From Ectopseudomonas mendocina (GTDB lineage Bacteria; Pseudomonadota; Gammaproteobacteria; Pseudomonadales; Pseudomonadaceae): a DNA stretch of 64,000 nt. The stretch's first letter is position 1, and each line of letters opens with the position of its first letter. The notes under the pieces were generated by a model that saw only the letters and a list, made by a program, of their open reading frames with translations, was not told the origin of the DNA and did no database searches. Below, piece by piece: positions 43,594-51,720 of the stretch. Both the position numbers and the translations under genes were made by a program. The stretch spans positions 1 to 64,000 of the forward strand of contig NZ_SCFY01000019.1 of assembly GCF_007049795.1 (NCBI RefSeq), written 5' to 3'.

Positions 43594-45488
43594 GGTGCGC
43601 CGTGCGCACCGATCCTGACGCGATCTGGAGCGCCGAGCAGGCTGCAGCCGCCAGTGCCGACTTCACCGAACTGCACGCAGCCCACGGTGGTGTGTTGTGG
43701 GTGGCGTTCGATCCTGCTCTGGCGCGTTGTGGGCTGTTCTTCTATCGCGATGGTGTCGTGCGTGAGCTCACGCCAGCAGGGTTTTCCGTGCGCAGCCGCG
43801 TCTACGAGTACGGTGGTGGCGCCTGCTGCGCCACGGAGCAGGGGGTGGCGTTCGTCAATGAGCGTGATCAGCAGGTCTATTGTATCGATATCGGCTTGGA
43901 CGGCGGTGCGCACGGCGCACCCTACCTGATCACCAGTCAGTCCCTCTGCCGTTATGGCGACCTGTCCTTCGTGCCCGCCTGGCAGGCATTGCTGGCCGTG
44001 GAGGAAAGCCATGAAGGCGGCGCAGTTGTGCATCGCCTGGTGCGCATCGGTCTGAACGGCAAGCGTGAGGTGCTGGTCGAGGGCGCCGATTTCTACGCTG
44101 CGCCGTTGGCTGACCCCACTGGCCAGCGTCTTGCCTGGATCGAATGGGATCGACCACATCAGCCCTGGATCGCCACGCGCCTTTGCCAGCGTGAGTCCGG
44201 CGAGCGCACTCGGGTGCTCGCCGGGCAGGGCAGCGATCAGGCCCTGCAGCAGCCGCGGTTCGATGCCCGGGGCCGGTTGTGGGTGTTGAGCGACAAGGCA
44301 GGGTGGTGGCAACCCTGGTGCGTCGATGGCGACACAACGTTGCACGCCGAGCCCTATGATCACGCGCCAGCGCCCTGGCAACTGGGCGGTCGAACCTATC
44401 TGCCGCTGGAAAACGATGAGTTTCTGCTGACCCGTTTCGAGCAGGGTGTCGGCGCGCTGGTAGGGTGCGCCGTGCGCACCAGCGCTCTCGAAGGCAAAAC
44501 AATCGGTGCGCACAGTCTGGGCGGCCCCGCGACACCCTACCCAAAGGCAGAGCGGCTGTTGGCCGAAGGGTTTACGCGTTTCCGTAGCCTGGCTGCCGAC
44601 AACGAACATTTCTACTGCATTGCTGCCGCTCCTGATCGTCTGCCAGCGGTGCTTGCCATTCGCCACAGCGATGGCGCATTGCAGATGCTGGCTGGCGGTG
44701 AGCAGCCGCTGTCCGAAGCACAGCTGTCACGGCCACAGCCTTTCAGCTGCACGGTGGGTGAGGGCGAACGCAGCCACGGCTTTTTCTACGCCCCCTTTTC
44801 GTCCGCCGAGTGCCCAGCGCTGGTGATCTTCCTGCACGGCGGGCCAACCTCGGCCTGCTACCCGGTGTTCGATCCGCGTATCGCCTTCTGGACGCTGCGC
44901 GGCTTCGCCGTGCTCGACCTCAACTACCGGGGCAGCAGCGGTTACGGTCGTGCTTATCGGTTGCGTCTGGCTGGCGAGTGGGGCGAGCTGGAGGTCGAGG
45001 ATATTCGCGCTGCCATCGACGCACTGGCTGGTGATGGCCGCATTGATGCGCAACGTGTGTTCGTGCGCGGTGGCAGCGCTGGCGGCTTCAGCGCGTTGCG
45101 TGCTCTGGCCGAGTTACCGCAGTTACGCGGCGGCGCCAGCCTCTATGGTGTCAGCGACCCGCTGGCGCTGCGCCGGCTGACCCACAAGTTCGAGGCGGAT
45201 TATCTCGACTGGCTGATCGGCGACCCCGAGCAGGATGCCGAGCGCTACCGGGATCGCACACCCTTGTTGCAGGCCGAACGGATCAAGGCACCAGTGATTT
45301 TCTTCCAGGGCGCGCTGGATGCGGTGGTGGTGCCGAGCCAGACCGAAAGCATGGTCGAGGCACTGCGTCAGCGCGGTTTCCCGGTGGAATACCACCTGTT
45401 CGCCGAGGAACGCCACGGTTTCCGTCAGGCCGCCAACCTGGCCGAAGCGCTACGTGCCGAACATGCCTTCTATCAGCGGCTGAGCTGA
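43581..45488 (+). CDS. pqqH: PqqH, S9-family peptidase of the pqq operon
   Basis: A 635-residue prolyl-oligopeptidase-type protein: N-terminal beta-propeller (about 1-385) and C-terminal alpha/beta-hydrolase domain. Catalytic Ser in GGSAGGFSALRAL, Asp in FFQGALDAVVVPS, His in EERHGFRQA. It is the equivalent of PA1990 pqqH. It overlaps pqqE by 13 bp. Three places in the propeller half are made of the 21-bp palindromic repeat: residues 4-10 (VRCAVRT), 109-115 (GAHGAPY) and 294-300 (VGCAVRT), with a worn copy at 309-320. Each adds seven codons without breaking the frame. The peptide substrate in PQQ synthesis is not established. Confidence 0.88.
   Translation: MQSVRCAVRTDPDAIWSAEQAAAASADFTELHAAHGGVLWVAFDPALARCGLFFYRDGVVRELTPAGFSVRSRVYEYGGGACCATEQGVAFVNERDQQVYCIDIGLDGGAHGAPYLITSQSLCRYGDLSFVPAWQALLAVEESHEGGAVVHRLVRIGLNGKREVLVEGADFYAAPLADPTGQRLAWIEWDRPHQPWIATRLCQRESGERTRVLAGQGSDQALQQPRFDARGRLWVLSDKAGWWQPWCVDGDTTLHAEPYDHAPAPWQLGGRTYLPLENDEFLLTRFEQGVGALVGCAVRTSALEGKTIGAHSLGGPATPYPKAERLLAEGFTRFRSLAADNEHFYCIAAAPDRLPAVLAIRHSDGALQMLAGGEQPLSEAQLSRPQPFSCTVGEGERSHGFFYAPFSSAECPALVIFLHGGPTSACYPVFDPRIAFWTLRGFAVLDLNYRGSSGYGRAYRLRLAGEWGELEVEDIRAAIDALAGDGRIDAQRVFVRGGSAGGFSALRALAELPQLRGGASLYGVSDPLALRRLTHKFEADYLDWLIGDPEQDAERYRDRTPLLQAERIKAPVIFFQGALDAVVVPSQTESMVEALRQRGFPVEYHLFAEERHGFRQAANLAEALRAEHAFYQRLS
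43590..43610. repeat. 21-bp repeat spanning the pqqE stop and the pqqH N-terminus
   Basis: A GTAAGGTGCGCCGTGCGCAC copy. It supplies the TAA of pqqE and codons 4-10 of pqqH. Confidence 0.85.
43905..43925. repeat. Exact 21-bp repeat inside pqqH
   Basis: Identical to the intergenic copy at 41289-41309; read in frame as GAHGAPY. Confidence 0.9.
44460..44540. repeat. Inverted 21-bp repeat pair inside pqqH
   Basis: 44460-44480 is exact. 44505-44540 is a degenerate inverse copy (GGTGCGCACAGTC...ACACCCTAC). The pair has the same head-to-head layout as in the pqqC-pqqD gap. Confidence 0.8.
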
Positions 45489-45565
45489 TCGCAGGTCGCA
45501 TTGCATTAACCCGGCAATGCAGTAGGCTGATCGCCATTCCATAACAATAAATTTCAGGCCGTTGT

Positions 45566-46729
45566 ATGAGCCACGAATTGAATCAGCTGCGAAAGTTCGT
45601 TTCCCCCGAGATCATCTTTGGCGCCGGCTCCCGGCATAACGTCGGCAATTACGCCAAGACCTTCGGTGCACGCAAGGTGCTGGTCGTCTCCGATCCCGGT
45701 GTGGTCGCCGCGGGCTGGGCTGGCGACGTCGAGGCCAGCTTGCAGGCCCAGGGCATCGCCTACTGCCTGTACACCAAGGTGTCGCCCAACCCGCGCGTGG
45801 AAGAGGTGATGGAGGGCGCCGAGCTATATCGCAGCGAGGGTTGCAACGTCATTGTCGCGGTCGGTGGCGGTAGCCCGATGGACTGCGCCAAGGGCATCGG
45901 TATCGTCGTCGCCCACGGTCGCAGCATTCTCGAATTCGAAGGTGTGGACACCATTCGCGTGCCCAGCCCACCGCTGATCCTGATCCCGACCACCGCCGGC
46001 ACCTCGGCCGACGTGTCGCAGTTCGTGATCATCTCCAACCAGCAGGAGCGGATGAAGTTCTCCATCGTCAGCAAGGCAGTGGTGCCGGACGTGTCGCTGA
46101 TCGATCCGGAAACCACCCTGAGCATGGACCCGTTCCTCAGCGCCTGTACCGGCATCGACGCCATGGTGCACGCCATCGAAGCGTTCGTTTCCACTGGCCA
46201 CGGCCCTCTGACCGACCCGCACGCGCTGGAAGCCATGCGCCTGATCAACGGCAACCTGGTGCAGATGATCGCCAACCCGGGCGATATCGCCCTGCGCGAG
46301 AAGATCATGCTTGGCAGCATGCAGGCCGGCCTGGCGTTCTCCAACGCGATCCTTGGCGCGGTGCACGCCATGAGTCACAGTCTCGGTGGCTACCTCGACT
46401 TGCCGCACGGTCTGTGCAATGCGGTGCTGGTCGAGCATGTGGTGGCGTTCAATTACAGCGCGGCGCCGGAGCGTTTCAAGGTCATCGCCGAAACCCTCGG
46501 CATCGACTGCCGTGGGCTCAACCATGCGCAGATTCGCCAGCGCCTGGTCGAGCACCTGATCGCCTTCAAGCACGCCATGGGCTTTCGCGAGACGCTCAGC
46601 TTGCACGGCGTGAGCACTTCGGACATTCCGTTCCTGTCCAGTCATGCGATGGACGACCCGTGCATCCTCACCAATCCGCGTGAATCGACCCAGCGTGACG
46701 TTGAGGTGGTATATGGCGAGGCGCTCTGA
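45566..46729 (+). CDS. ercA: Iron-containing alcohol dehydrogenase ErcA
   Basis: A 387-residue group III alcohol dehydrogenase. NAD site: VVAVGGGSPMDCAKG. Metal ligands in TTAGTSADVSQF with D, and in LGAVHAMSHSLGGYLDLPHGLCNAVLVEHVV. In P. aeruginosa ErcA is needed for the ethanol-oxidation regulatory cascade rather than for bulk oxidation, perhaps by generating or removing a signal. Its last 17 bases overlap the kinase gene ercS. Confidence 0.92.
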   Translation: MSHELNQLRKFVSPEIIFGAGSRHNVGNYAKTFGARKVLVVSDPGVVAAGWAGDVEASLQAQGIAYCLYTKVSPNPRVEEVMEGAELYRSEGCNVIVAVGGGSPMDCAKGIGIVVAHGRSILEFEGVDTIRVPSPPLILIPTTAGTSADVSQFVIISNQQERMKFSIVSKAVVPDVSLIDPETTLSMDPFLSACTGIDAMVHAIEAFVSTGHGPLTDPHALEAMRLINGNLVQMIANPGDIALREKIMLGSMQAGLAFSNAILGAVHAMSHSLGGYLDLPHGLCNAVLVEHVVAFNYSAAPERFKVIAETLGIDCRGLNHAQIRQRLVEHLIAFKHAMGFRETLSLHGVSTSDIPFLSSHAMDDPCILTNPRESTQRDVEVVYGEAL

Positions 46730-48437
46730 CGAAGCGCTGGCCGGGCTGCTGGGGCTCGGCAGCCAGTCGGCGCGCAAGAGTCACTATCCCGAGCTGCTGG
46801 CGCGCCTGGAAGAGCTGGAAATCGAGCGCAATCGATACAAGTGGCTGTTCGAACACGCCGTGCACGGGATCATCCAGGCCAGCCTGCAGGACGGCGTACT
46901 GGCGGCCAATCCGGCGATGGCGCGCATGCTCGGTTATGACGATCCGCAGCAGGTGCTGTGGTCGCCGGGCGATCTGGCTCGGCACCTGTTCGTGGGCGGC
47001 TTCGACGAGCTGGAGGTGATTCGCCAGGGGCTGAGCCAGGGCCAGGCTCTGCTCGGCTACGAGACGCGCCTGCGCAGGCGTGATGGCAGCACCATCGACG
47101 TGCTGATGAACCTGCTGCTCAAGCCTGAAGGCGAGGGCATCTTCGAAGGCTTCGTCGCCGATATCACCGAGCGCAAGCAGGCGCAGCAGCGCCTGCAACA
47201 ACTCAATGACGAACTGGAGCGCCGCGTCGCGGCGCGCACCTTCGAGCTGCTCGAATCCAACCGCAACCTGCAGCGGCAGATCGAGGAGCGCGAGCGCATC
47301 GAACTGGCCCTGCGCGAGGCGCGCGACGCAGCCGAAGCGGCCAACCGCAGCAAGGACAAGTACCTGGCCGCGGCCAGTCATGACTTGCTGCAGCCACTCA
47401 ATGCGGCGCGCTTGTTGATTTCCACGCTACGTGAGCGTGAGCTGCCACCTGCCGAACAGAACCTGGTGGAGCGCAGCCACCTGGCCCTGGAAGGCGCCGA
47501 GGATCTGCTGGCGGATCTGCTGGATATTTCCAAGCTGGATCAGGCGGCGATCAAGCCGGATCTCGATGTGTATCGCCTTGAAGAGTTGCTCGCTCCGCTG
47601 GCGTCCGAGTTCGACAGCGTGGCCTCGGCCAGTGGTTTGCGCCTGCGCGCGCGAATTGCCAGTTATGCGGTGTATACCGATTTCCGCTTGCTGACGCGTA
47701 TTTTGCGCAACTTCCTCAGCAATGCGTGCCGTTACACCGAGCGTGGCGGCGTGCTGCTTGGTGCGCGGCGCCGTGGCGCTTTCGTCGAATTGCAGGTGTG
47801 GGATAGCGGGCGCGGCATCGCGGCCGATCAACTGGACAAGATCTTTCTCGAGTTCAGCCAGCTTGAGGTTGGGCGTGCGGCCGAGCGCAAGGGTGTCGGC
47901 CTGGGCCTGGCCATTGTCGAGCGCATCGCGCGTATGCTGGGCTACCCGGTGCAGGTGCGCTCGCAACCGGGGCGTGGTTCGGTCTTCAGCATCCGCGTGC
48001 CGCTGGCGCAGGAGGCTCCGCGGCGCCAGGCACAATCCGCGACGCAACCGGTTCTCGGCAATCCCCTGCCGGGGAGGCGCCTGTTGGTGATCGATAACGA
48101 AGTCGACATCCTGCACAGCATGCAGGCGCTGCTCGGGCAGTGGGGCTGTGAGGTGGTCACGGCGGTCGATCTGAACGAGGCGCTGCAGCGTCTGCATGGC
48201 AGGGCGCCAGAAGTGATTCTGGCGGATTTTCACCTCGATCACGGGGTGCTCGGTTGTCAGGTGATTCAGCAGCTACGTGATGAGTTTTCCAGTCCGATTC
48301 CGGCGCTGATCATCAGCGCCGATCGCAGCGATGACTGTCGTCGCGAATTGCAGGCGCTGGGTGCGCCTTTGCTGAACAAACCGGTCAAGCCGGGCAAGCT
48401 GCGTGCGGTGCTCAGTCAGCTTTTGATGGAAACGTGA
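46713..48437 (+). CDS. ercS: Hybrid histidine kinase ErcS
   Basis: A 574-residue soluble hybrid kinase. One PAS domain (about 40-160, ending VADITERKQ), coiled coil, HisKA with H223 in AAASHDLLQPLNAARL, HATPase with NFLSNACRYT, DSGRGI and GVGLGLAIV, and a C-terminal receiver with D505 in ILADFHLD. It resembles ErcS' strongly from the coiled coil to the receiver. Start at 46713 (MARRSDEALAGLLGLG) lies inside ercA. In P. aeruginosa ErcS acts in the cascade controlling exa and pqq genes. The signal may be intracellular, since there is no membrane segment. Confidence 0.88.
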   Translation: MARRSDEALAGLLGLGSQSARKSHYPELLARLEELEIERNRYKWLFEHAVHGIIQASLQDGVLAANPAMARMLGYDDPQQVLWSPGDLARHLFVGGFDELEVIRQGLSQGQALLGYETRLRRRDGSTIDVLMNLLLKPEGEGIFEGFVADITERKQAQQRLQQLNDELERRVAARTFELLESNRNLQRQIEERERIELALREARDAAEAANRSKDKYLAAASHDLLQPLNAARLLISTLRERELPPAEQNLVERSHLALEGAEDLLADLLDISKLDQAAIKPDLDVYRLEELLAPLASEFDSVASASGLRLRARIASYAVYTDFRLLTRILRNFLSNACRYTERGGVLLGARRRGAFVELQVWDSGRGIAADQLDKIFLEFSQLEVGRAAERKGVGLGLAIVERIARMLGYPVQVRSQPGRGSVFSIRVPLAQEAPRRQAQSATQPVLGNPLPGRRLLVIDNEVDILHSMQALLGQWGCEVVTAVDLNEALQRLHGRAPEVILADFHLDHGVLGCQVIQQLRDEFSSPIPALIISADRSDDCRRELQALGAPLLNKPVKPGKLRAVLSQLLMET

Positions 48438-48517
48438 ACGCGCGCAGACTGGTGGAGTGAACCTGAGCGATTTGGATGCTGTCTATTGGCTACCTCGTCC
48501 CTCAGGAGATAACCACA

Positions 48518-48925
48518 ATGACAACTTCCATGAACCCCGTTATGCGCCGTCTGGCAGCTATTACTGCGCTGTTTCACCTGCTGCTGGTGGTGCAGATTCC
48601 TGCCGCGAATGCGGCGATGGTAGGCACTCACGAGGTGATCGCCGAGCAGCAGCACAAGGTGGATCAGGAGCAGTTGATGGCGATGCTCGATGACGAGCAG
48701 GTGAAGGAGAAACTGGTATCGATGGGCGTCGACCGTGATCAGGTCGAATCGCGTATCGCCAGCCTGACCCCGGCCGAACTGGCGCAGTTCAACCAGCAGC
48801 TGGATCAGGCACCAGCCGGTGCGGGTGTGGTCGGCATCATCGTGTTGTTTCTGGTGATCTTCATCATCACTGATATGCTGTGCGCCACCAACATCTTCAA
48901 TTTCGTCAAATGCATAAATCGCTGA
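48518..48925 (+). CDS. PA2779-like exported protein
   Basis: A 135-residue protein with an N-terminal hydrophobic segment (VMRRLAAITALFHLLLVVQIPA, cut near ANA|AMV), a helical part rich in Glu/Gln (EVIAEQQHKVDQEQLMAML, VKEKLVSMGVDRDQVESRIASL), and a C-terminal membrane helix (GVVGIIVLFLVIFIITDML). AGGAGAT lies seven bases before the ATG. It overlaps the next gene by 16 bp. The PA2779 family is always paired with the C39-like peptidase encoded next. Function unknown; probably an envelope protein. Confidence 0.8.
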   Translation: MTTSMNPVMRRLAAITALFHLLLVVQIPAANAAMVGTHEVIAEQQHKVDQEQLMAMLDDEQVKEKLVSMGVDRDQVESRIASLTPAELAQFNQQLDQAPAGAGVVGIIVLFLVIFIITDMLCATNIFNFVKCINR

Positions 48926-49863
48926 TTCGCCTCTGCTGTATCGCATCGATCGTTCTACTCACAGCCTGCGCTCGCTCCCCGGTGTTATCACCGGTGGGCG
49001 AGCGCTTGCCTGAGCGGGTGGAACTCACCGACGTTCCCTTCTTCCCTCAGGACGCCTATCAGTGCGGCCCGGCCGCCTTGGCCACCATGCTCAACCAGCG
49101 TGGCGTGCTGACCACGCCTGGTGCGCTCAAGGACAAGGTCTACATCCCCAGCCGTGAAGGCAGCTTGCAGGTGGAGATGGTCGCCGCCGCACGCAATCAC
49201 GAAATGCTGGTGTATCCGCTGCAGCCACGCCTGGAGGCGGTGCTCGCCGAAGTGGCCGCTGGCAACCCGGTGCTGGTGCTGCAGAACCTGGCATTCGACT
49301 GGTATCCGCAATGGCACTTCGCGGTGGTGGTGGGTTACGACCGCCGCGAGCGCACGCTGATTTTGCGCTCGGCCACCACGCGCAGGCTCGAAGACAGCTT
49401 CAACAGCTTCGACAGAACCTGGGCGCGCGGTGGGCGCTGGGCGGTAGTGACCCTGCCTCCGGAGCGCTTGCCGGCACAGGCCGACATGCATGTCTGGATG
49501 AAGGCTGCCAACGACCTTGAGCAAACCGGCAATGCTCAGCCGGCTCGGCGCGCCTATCGCCGCGCCGCCGAGGCCTGGCCGGAGCAGTCATTGCCCTGGT
49601 TCGCCCTGAGCAACAGTCGCTACGCCGATGGTGATCGCAAGGGCGCCGAGCAGGCATTGCGTGAGAGCCTAAAGCGCGAGCCGGGTTTTGCTGCGGGTTG
49701 GTTCAACCTGTCGCAAGTATTGGGTGAGCAGGGCTGTGCTGCTGAGGCGCAGCAGGCCCTGGCCTGCGCACAGCGTCTGGCGCCGGAGGATGGGCGCTTC
49801 GCCGCATCGCCGAAAGCCAGTGGTTCTGGAGGGCAGTGTCAGGCCTTGCCGGCCTGTCCGTGA
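48910..49863 (+). CDS. PA2778-like C39 cysteine peptidase lipoprotein with TPR tail
   Basis: A 317-residue lipoprotein: lipobox LLTAC (Cys at about 21), a C39-like papain-fold domain with catalytic C in DAYQCGPAALATML and His in YPQWHFAVVVGYD, then TPR-type repeats (WFALSNSRYADGDRKGAEQALRESLKREPGFAAGWFNLSQVL). C39 peptidases usually cut after double-glycine leaders, but a peptide substrate is not visible nearby. It is coupled to the PA2779-like gene by overlap. The final 25 residues are low complexity and followed by a terminator. Confidence 0.82.
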   Translation: MHKSLIRLCCIASIVLLTACARSPVLSPVGERLPERVELTDVPFFPQDAYQCGPAALATMLNQRGVLTTPGALKDKVYIPSREGSLQVEMVAAARNHEMLVYPLQPRLEAVLAEVAAGNPVLVLQNLAFDWYPQWHFAVVVGYDRRERTLILRSATTRRLEDSFNSFDRTWARGGRWAVVTLPPERLPAQADMHVWMKAANDLEQTGNAQPARRAYRRAAEAWPEQSLPWFALSNSRYADGDRKGAEQALRESLKREPGFAAGWFNLSQVLGEQGCAAEAQQALACAQRLAPEDGRFAASPKASGSGGQCQALPACP

Positions 49864-49870
49864 TGCAAAA

Positions 49871-49900
49871 GAAAACGGCGCCCGAGGGCGCCGTTTTCTT
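49871..49900. terminator. Bidirectional terminator
   Basis: GAAAACGGCGCCC and GGGCGCCGTTTTC form a 13-bp stem between the convergent peptidase and oxidase genes. Confidence 0.9.
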
Positions 49901-49912
49901 TGATGGGCAGGA

Positions 49913-51196
49913 TTACACGCCGAGCTTGTCGCGCAGCGTGTAGTACCAGGCGCCGAGGGCGCTGAAGGGTACCTGGAACATCCGTCCGCCAGGGAAGGGG
50001 TAGTGCGGCAATCCGGCGAAGGCATCGAAGCGTTCGGCCTGGCCGCGCAGTGCTTCGGCCAGGACCTTGCCCGCCAGGTGCGTGTAGGTCACGCCATGGC
50101 CGCTGCAACCTTGCGAGTAGTAGATGTTGTCGCCGATACGACCGACCTGCGGCAGGCGCGACAGCGTCAGCAGGAAGTTGCCGGTCCAGGCGAAGTCGAT
50201 CTTCACGTCCTTCAGTTGCGGGAAGGTCTTGAGCATCTTCGGCCGGATGATCGCTTCGATGTTGGCCGGGTCGCGCGCGCCGTAGACCACGCCACCGCCG
50301 TAGATCAGGCGCTTGTCGCCGGTGAGGCGGTAGTAGTCGAGCAGGTAGTTGCAGTCTTCCACGCAATAGTCCTGCGGCAACAGGCTGGCAGCGACTTCAT
50401 CGGACAGCGGCTCAGTGGTGATCACCTGGGTGCCACACGGCATCGACTTTGACGCCAGCTCCGGTACCAGATTGCCGAGATAAGCGTTGCCGGCAACCAC
50501 GACGAACTTGGCCTTGATGCGGCCTTCAGGGGTGTGCACCACCGGGTTGGCACCGCGCTCGATGCGAGTCGCCGGGGACTGTTCGTAGATCACCCCGCCC
50601 AGCGATTCCACTGCAGCGGCTTCACCCAAAGCCAGGTTCAGCGGATGGATATGCCCACCGCTCATGTCCAGCATGCCGCCGACATAGTTCTCGGTAGCAA
50701 CCACTTCACGGATGCGCTTGGCGTCCATCAGCTTCAGCTGGGTATGGCCGTAGCGCTCCCACAGCTTCTTCTGCGATTCCAGGTGGCCCATCTGCTTGCT
50801 GGTCAGCGCGGCGAATACGCCGCCATCCTTCAGGTCGCACTGGATGTCGTACTTGGCGATGCGTTCACGAATGATGCGGCCGCCCTCGAACGCCATCTGC
50901 CCGAGCAGTTGCGCCTGCTTGGGGCCGACCGTGCGTTCGATCACGTCGATGTCGCGGCTGTAGCTGTTGACGATCTGTCCGCCGTTGCGGCCGGAAGCGC
51001 CAAAGCCAACCTTGGCCGCCTCGACGATGCTCACCTTGAAACCGTTCTCCAGCAGAAACAGTGCAGTGGACAGACCGGTGTAACCCGCGCCGATGATGCA
51101 CACATCGGTGTCCACCTCGCCTTGCAGGGCAGGGCGTTGCGGGACGGGGTTGGCTGAAGCGGCGTAATAGGATTGTGGATATGCCGTGTGCGCCAT
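49913..51196 (-). CDS. FAD-dependent oxidoreductase, gamma-glutamylputrescine oxidase type (PauB/PuuB)
   Basis: A 427-residue DadA-like amine oxidase. The FAD dinucleotide motif is VCIIGAGYTGLSTALFLLENG, followed by the GFGASGRNGGQIVNSYSRD loop, and near the end GCSGHGVTYTHLAGKVLAEAL. The beginning MAHTAYPQSYYAASANPVPQRP is characteristic of PuuB/PauB enzymes, which oxidise gamma-glutamylated polyamines. The neighbourhood with PA2778/PA2779-like genes matches pauB3 (PA2776). Length normal. Confidence 0.85.
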   Translation of the reverse strand: MAHTAYPQSYYAASANPVPQRPALQGEVDTDVCIIGAGYTGLSTALFLLENGFKVSIVEAAKVGFGASGRNGGQIVNSYSRDIDVIERTVGPKQAQLLGQMAFEGGRIIRERIAKYDIQCDLKDGGVFAALTSKQMGHLESQKKLWERYGHTQLKLMDAKRIREVVATENYVGGMLDMSGGHIHPLNLALGEAAAVESLGGVIYEQSPATRIERGANPVVHTPEGRIKAKFVVVAGNAYLGNLVPELASKSMPCGTQVITTEPLSDEVAASLLPQDYCVEDCNYLLDYYRLTGDKRLIYGGGVVYGARDPANIEAIIRPKMLKTFPQLKDVKIDFAWTGNFLLTLSRLPQVGRIGDNIYYSQGCSGHGVTYTHLAGKVLAEALRGQAERFDAFAGLPHYPFPGGRMFQVPFSALGAWYYTLRDKLGV

Positions 51197-51338
51197 CTTG
51201 AACCTCTGTTCTTTATTTTTTACGAATGATTCGATGCTACCTGAGTTGAAAATAGCCGGCTAGTGCCCGTGCAAAATATTCAACGATCCGATTTCGATAA
51301 AAAATTGGCCTATTTCAGTGAGTTAGCGAAAAAATCTG

Positions 51339-51366
51339 TTGACGGCCAAAAAGATCTGCGTAGAAT
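51339..51366 (+). promoter_or_regulatory. Promoter of tRNA-Val
   Basis: TTGACG and TAGAAT are spaced 16 bp apart, ending 13 bp before the tRNA. It is a clear sigma-70 promoter. Confidence 0.8.
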
Positions 51367-51379
51367 GCGCACCCATCGA

Positions 51380-51456
51380 AGGCACATAGCTCAGTTGGTT
51401 AGAGCACCACCTTGACATGGTGGGGGTCGTTGGTTCGAGTCCAATTGTGCCTACCA
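51380..51456 (+). tRNA. tRNA-Val(GAC)
   Basis: 77 nt with encoded CCA. Acceptor AGGCACA pairs with TGTGCCT; the anticodon loop TTGACAT gives GAC; T-loop GGTTCGAGTCC is standard. Confidence 0.95.
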
Positions 51457-51463
51457 AATCGAT

Positions 51464-51493
51464 AAAAAGGGGTCGCTAAGCGACCCCTTTTTT
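51464..51493. terminator. Terminator after tRNA-Val
   Basis: GGGGTCGCT / AGCGACCCC stem with flanking A and T runs, eight bases after the tRNA. Confidence 0.9.
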
Positions 51494-51720
51494 ATTGCTC
51501 GAATTTTTCGAGCCGGCTTTGCGTATTTGTTGCAGGCGGCTGCTTGTCAGGGCTCAGGCTTTCTGAAAGCATCCGCACTCTTTACTTCCAGTGACTTGGT
51601 TCGGTCTGGTTGGCCTTTGGGCTCCTGCCATTGTTAGGCGGGTATACCGCCGAATCGCTTCCTGGCTCATCCCAACCCACGTGACCTTTGGTAGGGGTCA
51701 CCACTAGGAGAGGAGGCGCC

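Noticed and set aside
41246..44540. Regular palindromic repeats as a possible CRISPR array
   Set aside because: Copies are irregularly spaced, occur in both orientations and inside genes, and there are no cas genes.
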